This document shows positions 55,724-64,000 of a DNA stretch of 64,000 bases, one piece after another. The notes under the pieces were generated by a model that did no database searches, was not told where the DNA came from, and saw nothing but the letters and a program-made list of their open reading frames with translations. The first letter of the stretch is position 1. Each line of letters begins with the position of its first letter. The stretch is from assembly GCA_021521415.1 (NCBI GenBank), contig JAIQDT010003772.1:62001-126000 (forward strand), read 5' to 3'. The translations under genes were made by a program, and so were the position numbers. Source of the stretch: Bidens hawaiensis (Eukaryota; Streptophyta; Magnoliopsida; Asterales; Asteraceae).

Positions 55724-57547
55724 CTAGATGAATAGAATATTTGGATTTATGTGCTTCATCAAGAATGAGTTCGCAGAGTTTATGAAGTGTTGGAATCCAG
55801 ACCCGGTTTTTATAATAGAATATTTCATCAATTTTCTTCTCAAATTCTTTTCGTTCCCGTGTAGTTCTTCCTTTTCTAACTGGTCTGATTTTAAGGCTTC
55901 ATCTTGTGCAACACGAACTTGTTCGATTAGGCTACTTTGGACAATCATTCCGAGTGCTCGTACCCTCAACGGTTTAACTCTGTCCTTTCGACTTAAAGCA
56001 TCAGCTACTATATTGGCCTTTCCCGGATGGTATTTAATTTCACAATCATAATCGTTTAACAGTTCTACCCATCTTCTTTGTCTCATGTTCAGTTCTTTCT
56101 GATCAAATATATGTTGTAAGCTTTTGTGATCGGTATAGATGGTACATTTGGTGCCGTACAAGTAATGTCTCCAGAATTTCAATGCAAAGATAACTGCTTC
56201 CAATTCCAAATCGTGGGTCGTGTAATTCTTCTCGTGTACCTTTAATTGTCGGGAGGCATACGCTATTACTTTCTTTTGTTGCATCAGTACGCATCCCAAA
56301 CCTTTACGAGACGCGTCACAGTAGACCACCAATTCATCAGTTCCATCTGGGAGACTTAATATTGGAGCTTCACATAACTTTTTTTTTAACGTTTGGAAGG
56401 CCATTTCTTGTTCTTCTCCCCAGTCATACGTTTGATCTTTCTGAGTTAGGAGGGTTAAAGGTTGAGCAATACTTGAAAAGTTTTCAATAAATCGTCGGTA
56501 ATACCCGACTAATCCTAAAAATTGACGAATTTCCTTCGGTGATTTAGGTACTTGCCAACTCTTAATGGCATCAATTTTACCGGGGTCGACTTGGATTCCT
56601 TGTTGATTCACAATGTGTCCTAAAAATTGTACTTCTTGTAACCAGAATTCACATTTGGACAGTTTGGCGTATAGCTTTTCTTGTCTCAATAACTCCAAGA
56701 TTACCCGCAGATGTTGTTCGTGTTCTTCTTTACTTTTCGAATATATCAAAATGTCACCGATAAACACTATCACGAATTTGTCAAAGTAGGGTTTGCAAAC
56801 TCGGTTCATAAGATCCATAAACACTGCTGGCGCATTGGTCAACCCAAACGGCATAACCAAAAATTCATAGTGACCGTACCGAGTTCGGAATGCTGTTTTT
56901 GGGATATCTTCATCCTGAATTCTTACTTGATGATAACCCGATCTGAGATCAATTTTCGAAAAATACTTCGCACCCTGGAGCTAATCAAACAAGTCATCAA
57001 TTCGGGGTAAGGGGTATCTATTCTTTATAATCACTTTATTCAATTACCGATAATCAATACACATTCGAAAACTTCCATCTTTCTTTTTCACAAATAACAC
57101 TGGTGCTCCCCATGGTGAATTACTAGGTCGGATAAAACCCATGTCCAGTAACTCTTGTAACTGGTTGGATAGTTCTTGCATTTCAGAAGGAGCAAGTCGG
57201 TAAGGTGCCTTAGCAATTGGTGCTGCTCCCGGCATTAAGTCAATACGGAATTTAACTTGTCGGGTCGGTGGTAAACCAGGAAACTCATCGGGAAACACAT
57301 CTGAATACTCGTGTACCACTGGGATGTCTTCTATTCGCTTTTCATCGGGGTCTTTGACTGTTATGCTCGCCAAGTATAATGTACAACCTTGGCGCAAATA
57401 CTTTAATGCCTTAAGTTTGGATACGAGAGGCAGTATAGTACCCGCTTTTTCACCTTGAACAATCATCGCCTCATCATTCGTAAGGGGTATCCAAACAGTC
57501 TTATCCTTACAAACAATTCCCGCTTTAAACTTAGACAGCCAGTCCAT
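55724..57547 (-). pseudogene. pol: Gypsy-2 reverse transcriptase and RNase H
   Basis: From the right it has [44 protein letters not shown], a stop near 57042, and a frame with another stop near 56980. From 56860 it has MPFGLTNAP, then [10 protein letters not shown]. The catalytic motif is F-I-G-D in place of F-I-D-D, with GGT at the complement of 56756-56758. RNase H ([15 protein letters not shown]) and ALSRKDR follow. The reading frame is lost again near 55850. Confidence 0.9.
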
Positions 57548-57552
57548 ACCGA

Positions 57553-57771
57553 CTAAACATCAAAACTTTCTAATTCCACTAGAAGTAAATCAATAAGAAA
57601 CGGGTGGTCGTTTAGGATCAGGGAACAGTTTCGAATGATTTGTTTCACAATTACAGACTTACCGTTAGCAAGCTCTATAGTATAGGTATCTGTTAGTTCA
57701 CTAACCAACATATTTTCTAAGGGTAAACAGTTAACAGATACGAAACTTCTATCAGCGCCCGTATCAAACAA
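57553..57771 (-). pseudogene. pol: Gypsy-2 protease
   Basis: [12 protein letters not shown] gives the D-T-G active site of a retroviral-type aspartic protease. ELANGKSVIVKQIIRNCSL follows as in Gypsy-1. It ends at SFDV, stop, where the family reads on to GMDWLS, so a small deletion separates it from RT. Confidence 0.85.
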
Positions 57772-57918
57772 AACTGAAGCATACTGACCGGAAAATAAGA
57801 ATGTACCCGTTACTACGTTCGGATCACGAAGCTCTTCACTCGATCCTATTACAAAAGCGCATCTCCTAGCTGCATTGGAAGTTGATGCCTGTGCTTGATT
57901 CTGTAATCTTACTACATT

Positions 57919-59190
57919 CTAATTCAACTTGGAACAATATCTTCGAAAGTGTTCCATACTACCACATTCATAGCAGGTACGGAGGCTTATGGTTGGTGGG
58001 GTTTGTTGATTGAGTTGTGGTCGGGTTTGTTGAGGTCGAGTTGGATGTTGAGAACGACGGGGTTGGGTTGTTTGAGATTGTCGGTTCGGAGTATTCACTA
58101 TCCTTCTACAATTTGGGGCATAATGCCCAATTTTCCACATCTTTGACACATAAATGTTCGACATTCACCAGTATGATGTAAATTACATTTTTCACATTTC
58201 GGCAACGACCCTTTTTATGTATCTAGTTTCGTGTTGGAACTGGTTCTAGTATAATTCTGAATTGCAAGGCGGATTCTTTGATTCTGAGATTTCATTTGTG
58301 CTCTAGAGGTACAATCAGTTTGTTTCAGACCAGACGATTCCCCTGGTACTCTTAATACACCGTTTCTTGTAAGGTCAAAATTAACGACGCCGACTTGTGA
58401 CACGTCACTTTCTAAAGTTGGGTTAGCTATGGAATTGACTATACTTCTCACGTTTGGGGTCAGTCCCCAAATGTAGCGCTCAATGCGCTTGGGTCCCGGA
58501 ATATTTAACCATGGTACTAAACGAGTCAATTCATTGAAACGGTTTGTGTAACTTAAATGAAAAGGGCCTCTCAGTTCCAAATTCCAGTGTTCGTGTTCCA
58601 ACTTATGGATCTTATTCCTTGGGCAGAAATGTTTAAATATAAGGGTTTTAAGTTCAGCCTATGACATACTGTTTATAGCCTCTTGTCCCCTTATTTGAAC
58701 CACTATGTTTCACCATATCAAAGCACGATCCAAAAACATGTTAGTAATATACTTAATTTTACAGTCTGGTGCTTAATTGCTGATGCTAATTACAGATTCA
58801 GTCTTTTCAATCCATCTGATCAATCTGTTTAGTTCCTCAGTACCACTTAAATTTATAGCTCTACACGACATAAATTGTTCATACGAGCATTCTCGACGTG
58901 GGGGATAAGTGTTACCAGAAGTATTAGTATTTGAAGGGGGGAGTTATATTCGTGACATTATCAGTATTCAACGGGGAAATAGTATTCGTAGCTGCATTAG
59001 TGTTCGGCGGAGGTGTAGTATTATCGGTTGTATCGGTGTTCGACAGTTGGTTAACGGTTGTATTTTCATGTATGCCAGCAGTGGCTAGCGCTACAATAGT
59101 CAGTATCACTGCTTATAGTTGGCGAGCAATCATTTCACCCACCTCCGCCTCAGATATAGTATTAGTTTTCTTTGAGGCCTTTCTATAACA
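57919..59190 (-). pseudogene. gag: Gypsy-2 gag, central domain and zinc knuckle
   Basis: From the right: EAEVGEMIARQL, an Asn/Thr-rich linker, ECSYEQFM, INLSGTEELNRLIRWIEKTES, then stops, and FLDRALIW, HFCPRNKIHKLEHEHWNL and YTNRFNELTRLVPWL. This matches the Gypsy-1 gag (FSGTEGA, WFEKVEAS, TERFHELSLLVP). Stops lie near 58210, 58660, 58720 and 58770. A zinc knuckle CYECGSMEHFRRYC lies at about 57925-57968, with a second, damaged one to its right. Confidence 0.8.
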
Positions 59191-60187
59191 ATAATCATAA
59201 ACAGACAACTATGCCAAATAACACATTTGCATTACCCATAATTGTTACTGTACGTATGTATTCCAACATCAGCACAAAGTCTTAACCTGGTATAGGTAAG
59301 CGTTTTAAATATACGTACAAAAATTTGTCACTATAAAGAGCTTAACCCGGTAAGGGTCACTGCTTGTAATATAGTGGACTAAAAACATCCTCCATGTCAG
59401 CGCAATATTCTACTACCAGTGCTGCATGGGGTATCAAAAGACTACGTTCAACCAACCAGATTATTTTTATTTCTGTTTATTCATATGTGTATAATACAAT
59501 AACCACACACAAACAACCATTTAGGCTGCAATAACTGCTTGACAACCCCATAACTAGGTTGTCACTCTGTTCAAGAGCCGTTAAGAATGAGTATCGGATC
59601 AATGTAAGTTAATTACTACTTGCTGTATATCCAACATTTAATCGTATAGCTCCCGTTTTCTCTGTAAGTTGGTAATTATAGCTATTAAGTGCTCTAGTAT
59701 CTGATTAGTCAATACAGCTAACCAGGCTGGGTCGGCTAAATAGGGAGGTTCTTGATTAGGTATAGGTATACTCCGTGTAGGTAAAGTTAACCAGGATACG
59801 GAAGGTTCTTCCCCTATGATAAGTTAATCTGGGTGGGGAAGGCATACTATCAGGTGGTGGTACTCTCGTACAGTCAGTCTGACTAGCTCTATGAGTGGAT
59901 GCAGTCACCGTGGTATGATGTGATAATGGTGTGGGATATCTAGGAGTTCTAGTGGTAAGTACTGGTGAATCGTACCTCATGCTTAGGTGATGTTCTAGGG
60001 GAATAACTGTCTCATCTATAGCTTAATAAGTAAGGCTTATCAATGGAGTCTCATATGGAATCACCTCATTTCTCTCATTTCCATCTGTTTCTACATATAT
60101 GTTCTCCTCCGAGTCTTTTTCTCGTTCTTCCTTCTCAAGAGATAGGGTTGGTACTTGATCAGTTGCATCATATCTGATTCTCGGCAT
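59191..60187 (-). pseudogene. Possible Gypsy-2 gag N-terminal extension
   Basis: From an ATG at the complement of 60185-60187 the minus strand reads MPRIRYDATDQVPTLSLEKE and goes on as an acidic frame to a stop near 60025. It then continues with a Pro/Thr-rich frame (59980-59756). The rest to 59191 shows no clear coding. Whether this is part of gag or a separate leader ORF is not clear. Confidence 0.35.
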
Positions 60188-60572
60188 CCCTCTGTACAAA
60201 GGTTACTATAATAATAACAATTCTTGATAACATTAATTATAATAATGTATAATATTAATTAAAGTTTAGAACTTACAGGTATTCGTACACATTAGCACAG
60301 ATAATCCTTTATATAGATATATATGTATTTAATATTATATTTTATACACATATGTTACAGTTTTTACCTATTAGATTTTTCAACGACTCCTTCTCGAATT
60401 CCCTCGTACAAACAAGTCCGTTATTACGTTCCGGACCATAATAACCCACTTGTCCATTCGAATTCATCCTGAGAATCATCAGTATTTATTATTTAATATT
60501 ATTTTATTCCCCGAGCTAATCGAGCCTACGGTTATATTAGGGTATCCTAAGGGACATCCTAATTCTTTATAA
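60188..60572 (-). other. Gypsy-2 leader
   Basis: AT-rich untranslated leader between primer site and first ATG. No ORF or repeat of note. Confidence 0.6.
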
Positions 60573-60590
60573 CCAATGGCTCTGATACCA
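60573..60590 (-). promoter_or_regulatory. Gypsy-2 primer binding site
   Basis: The minus strand reads TGGTATCAGAGCCATTGG, five bases from the 5' LTR end. It is of the initiator tRNA-Met type. Confidence 0.93.
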
Positions 60591-60595
60591 ACTTC

Positions 60596-63500
60596 TGTCA
60601 CACCCCGACTAGGTAGTTGAGGAAGCGTAATACGGGAATGTAATACGGGAATGTAACAGATAACACTGGTATCAACCACATTGTTTATAAAGAAATTCAA
60701 CAACTAATTTACATCATATTACATTGGTAGGTACTATGTTTACAAACTAGAGGAAAAAACACATAAACAGTTATCGGTTCCTTATTCAATAGTACGTATT
60801 TGCATCTATTCGCAGCTATTCAACTTTCCTTCTAACACCAAGCACGTAAGCAAGTCATTCCAACGTCGGCTTACCTGAAAAACATTTTAAAACGGGTCAA
60901 CTACGTCTAGTTGGTGAGTTTCAAGTTTCACGAGTTCGAACAAAATCAGTATACGAGTTCGTAGAGTTCATAGTACGTATATATATAAGTATGTGTATGA
61001 TGTATTATACTAAGCCACAAGGGAAACCGAGACAGCTCGCACTGCATGGCCACCCTTACCCATGTACTCCTGTTGGCATTTAAGAGCCACTTTGCCTCAA
61101 GTATGTACTATGTCTAACACCACATAGCAGAATGTAATCAGTATAAATGACAATGTGCAACTGCGTAAACAAGTATATCCGGCATACCCCACCAGCGCCT
61201 TCAGTTGGGTTTGTCAAACCGATAGTACTATCCACACGTCACTGGCACGAAGTTAATCACTTGTGTTTGTGGGGACTTTCAAGTGTTAGTACTTAGATAA
61301 TTCACATCACCACACGTTTTCAAGTATATAAGTATATGTAAACAAGCTTTCCACCCCAAAAGTTCGTAAAACAGTTTAGAAAGTGGGGTCGTGAAACTCA
61401 CCTTATTGTAGTTCGAGCAGGTAATATACGTCAATAAGTGTTATGCCTCGATTATAACTCGTATCCTATAATTGGTATCGTACTGTTATACTAGTACAGT
61501 GTTTAAACCAAATCGGGCTGTATAACTAGTCTGGTTATAGCTGTTAGGCCCAAAACATGACCATAGTCTTAGATTGTGACGTTGTATACTATGAAATGTT
61601 TAAAACTGGATTTGGCTCAGTTTCACCGTTTTCCGAGCCTAGCCAAGTTGATCGTTTATGCGTTTCGGAAATAGGTAAGATCATATAAACTTATGTAAAC
61701 ATATTGATTGATAAAATGATTTGATTTATAAAAGAATTTTAAGGTTTCGGTATCTGGATTGATCACAGGTTTGGTTTATGTTTTCCTACGGTTTTGATTA
61801 TACGAAGCGCGTACAATTCATCCGAATTGTCCGGAATTCTCATTAAAAAGTTCGTTTTTATCAAATTCACCTAAAACTATGATATTTGACCACTTTTGAC
61901 ATTTTGACATACCAGTCAGTCCGTTAAACACAAAACTGTCGGTTTCGTTAGAACAAATATAGTTTAAATCTTTGATTATTCATAACTAATTATGCACTTA
62001 TATATAAATTATGGAAATTTTTGTAAAAATACATTAAATTATGGATAATTTTATAAAAATACTTTCAGAAATTTTATGATTAGTTATCTATTTATAAAAA
62101 TTCATTAAATGTGTTATAATTAAGTAATAAATATCCCGTTTATACCAAACAACATCTGAAAAATCCGATAATTTTGCCAAGTGGTCTCAATATAATCACA
62201 TAGATCCTGAAAAATCTCTAGAACCTAACTCTTTGCCCAAAATACTTTTTTGCGTGTTTTTCGGCTGTTAAAACTCGATTACAACACAATTGGACAAAAA
62301 ATACCTAAACATCTCCAAATGTCCTCAAACTTTGCCAGTGATATTCATATAATATTTATGGGTTCCAAACCAAATTTCATAATTTTTGATGAAGTTTAAT
62401 TATTTTTCCCGAATAAACGCCAATAAACGGTAATAAATTTGCCAAATATTCTCTGTTTATCGGAATATTACCAAATTCGAACAGGGACTCATTTAAATTA
62501 TACCTAATGTCCCTGAAAATTTTCACAATCTAACAACAAGAACGTCACAACATAATACTAAACAGCCCCTTAACGAGTGTTACGGGTTTACCTTGTCGGT
62601 TTTCGATGAGTTTTGATGGTTTAAACAACTCTCCAGGTCTTGGGTCACAAAATCAGTGTATCTACATATCATATAACATCAAAGCAAGCATAAATCATCC
62701 ATATAACAGCCTTGTTAATTGGGGTTTCGGTTTTGGTTTCAAACCGAACTTTCGAACCGTAAAAACGACATATTCATGTTCTAATCCGTTTTTTTGGCCA
62801 AAAATCCACATGGTACTGACTTGTAAACATGTTTGAAATCAAAAAATGATTTTAGGTGATTTTTAGGGTTTTTGGATGGTTAAACATGTTTAAAACTAAT
62901 CAAGACTTAATTTTTCATGGTTAAACTTTGTTAATCAAGTAAAAATCTCATAAGTTTTGATTGTTACCTTGGAGGTTTTGGCTGGAAGATGCAAGAAATC
63001 AGCTGATCTTGATCTTGGTTGGTTTGTGTGTTAAGATATCCAATTTTTTTTTAACTTATACAACAAGCTAGAAACAAAAGGGATATACCCTTATTTGCGG
63101 CCGGCTCATGAATGGGGCCCATTGGGCCTCTTTTTGGCCCATTGGTGCCTCGGTTTTCATGCCACGCGTAAAAGTTGGTCCAAAATTTAATTCGGGTTTG
63201 GTTTTTCGCCAGAAAACTAGTTCGAGTGCGAAAAATAGCACGAAAACGAGTGTTTTTCAGCCCCTTTTTGTAAAATAAGAAAAACGTACTGACACGTTTT
63301 AAAAATCCAAAATATTTTCACGGATTGCCTAGAACATGTCATATAAGTGTTTTATAATTCTTTTTCAGCTTAACGGATGCTACAATGCTCGTTTTGATGT
63401 TAACGATTGCGTTTAAACTCATAGCGTATCAATAAACGAAACCTTTTTCGTTTAAATGGTTTTAAACGTACTGGGGCCTAAATATCAATATGTTAGCCAC

Positions 63501-63659
63501 TATAATATATATATATAAATTGTATATGACCCCTCAGTATATATACGGTTCATAATTAGTATCGGTCGGTTACTCGTTTAACCACTACAAATTAACCGAT
63601 TTATCGTTTACTCGCTATGTAATGAATAAGGTATACCTTGTTTTGTCACGAATGTCACA
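60596..63659 (-). repeat. Gypsy-2 5' LTR
   Basis: It matches 42632-45672. The copy has small insertions, such as a repeated GTAATACGGGAAT near 60628-60652, and many substitutions. Short ORFs inside it are not genes. Confidence 0.93.
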
Positions 63660-63664
63660 AAACA
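63660..63664. repeat. Target site duplication of Gypsy-2 (right)
   Basis: AAACA is identical to 42627-42631. Confidence 0.93.
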
Positions 63665-64000
63665 CATCCTCAATGATGACTTTATCAACAATCTCAACAA
63701 AAACTTTATTGCTTTCAACATGAGGTTTTTGAGTAAATGGTTGGGCTTTAACACTTTCAGATTTTACTAGTTTGGGTATGTCAGAAAAAACAGATTCTTT
63801 CATAATCACATCTTCTTCTTTCTTAGCAAAAGGATTTGCTGTATAATCATTGTAAAACGGTGGTGGAATTTCAACAAAGCCTATACCCTTTTTATAATCT
63901 TTTTGCTTACCAGATACTTCGATTATCTCATTTAGCAAAAATGATGAGTTTCTAAACTTGCCCAACTTGTTTTTCAACTCAATAACTTCATTCTCAAGCT
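63665..64000 (-). pseudogene. gag: Copia B gag, middle part (runs off the window)
   Basis: On the minus strand it reads ELKNKLGKFRNSSFLLNEII, then EVSGKQKDYKKGIGFVEIPP and KVIIEDVF at the insertion point. This matches residues about 615-720 of A gag almost word for word. It joins 42626 when Gypsy-2 and one duplication are taken out. The upstream part lies beyond 64000. Confidence 0.9.

Larger units (their letters stand above)
42632..63659 (-). mobile_element. Chromovirus Gypsy-2 (Tekay/Del-like), carrying copia C
   Basis: This minus-strand element has LTRs of 3,041 bp (3', left) and 3,064 bp (5', right), an AAACA duplication, a primer site and a purine tract. Without copia C (8,771 bp plus one duplication) it is about 12.25 kb. 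The LTRs differ at many places, visibly more than those of Gypsy-1, so it is older. Gag and pol are heavily broken and the RT catalytic motif is mutated. It lies in copia B gag. Confidence 0.93.
26881..64000 (-). mobile_element. Copia element B, split by two gypsy insertions
   Basis: From right to left on the minus strand: gag (64000-63665, then 42626-41580), a protease and integrase remnant (41559-40795), an extra ORF (40794-38253, then 27187-27137) and part of the 3' LTR (27102 leftward). Gypsy-1 and Gypsy-2 interrupt it, each with an exact 5-bp duplication. The proteins are close to those of A. The element runs past the window end, so its 5' LTR is not seen. An internal deletion removed RT, RNase H and half of integrase. 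Confidence 0.88.

Noticed and set aside
59756..59980. Pro/Thr-rich 74-codon minus-strand frame as an independent gene
   Set aside because: It lies in the Gypsy-2 leader or gag extension, lacks family signals and is bounded by stops; kept only as part of a low-confidence gag extension.

Overview
The window is a block of plant nuclear DNA made almost entirely of nested LTR retrotransposons. I see no host protein-coding gene, no rRNA or tRNA gene and no CRISPR array. The evidence for a plant is Ty1/copia and Ty3/gypsy chromovirus polyproteins, primer sites of the tRNA-iMet type (TGGTATCAGAGC) and LTRs of 0.4 to 3 kb. The element types would suit an Asteraceae genome, but that is an inference I cannot test here.

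Layout. Bases 1-7759 hold decayed gypsy-type LTR fragments (starts near 934, 5427 and 7195), a 33-bp minisatellite and an AAT microsatellite. An old minus-strand copia element (E, about 7480-25546) is split by a complete plus-strand copia element (A, 8626-23595, TSD GTACA). Fragments of two further LTR elements follow (25547-26880). A minus-strand copia element (B, about 26881 to beyond the window end) is split twice. Gypsy-1 (27193-38247, TSD ATGAC, nearly identical LTRs) sits in its 3' extra ORF. Gypsy-2 (42632-63659, TSD AAACA) sits in its gag. Gypsy-2 carries a further copia element (C, 46332-55102, TSD ATAAG) inside its integrase gene. Four insertions therefore have exact duplications, which gives the order B before Gypsy-2 before C, B before Gypsy-1, and E before A.

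Coding content. All copia elements belong to one broad SIRE/Maximus-like group. They have a very long gag with two zinc knuckles, then protease, integrase, RT and RNase H, and then an extra ORF (aORF) of about 950-1010 codons downstream of pol. The aORF occurs in A, B and C. It has two conserved domains separated by an acidic, basic and coiled-coil middle, and I see no envelope features. Gypsy-1 and Gypsy-2 are chromodomain-bearing Tekay/Del-like chromoviruses. Every element has at least one lesion.

Most interesting signals. (1) In A and C the aORF looks like a separate spliced gene inside the retroelement: TATA box, leader of about 131 bp, splice donor, intron and acceptor just before the ATG. 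The leader resembles the LTR leader. (2) The copia LTR U3 carries a row of palindromes whose arms co-vary. (3) The Gypsy-1 LTR carries an array of TTCGGTCGAA/TTCGACCGAA motifs spaced about 20-21 bp apart. (4) Gypsy-1 carries a family of co-varying hairpins in both LTRs and in its 3' untranslated region. (5) B shows an internal deletion fusing integrase to the aORF, and C has a scrambled 5' end.
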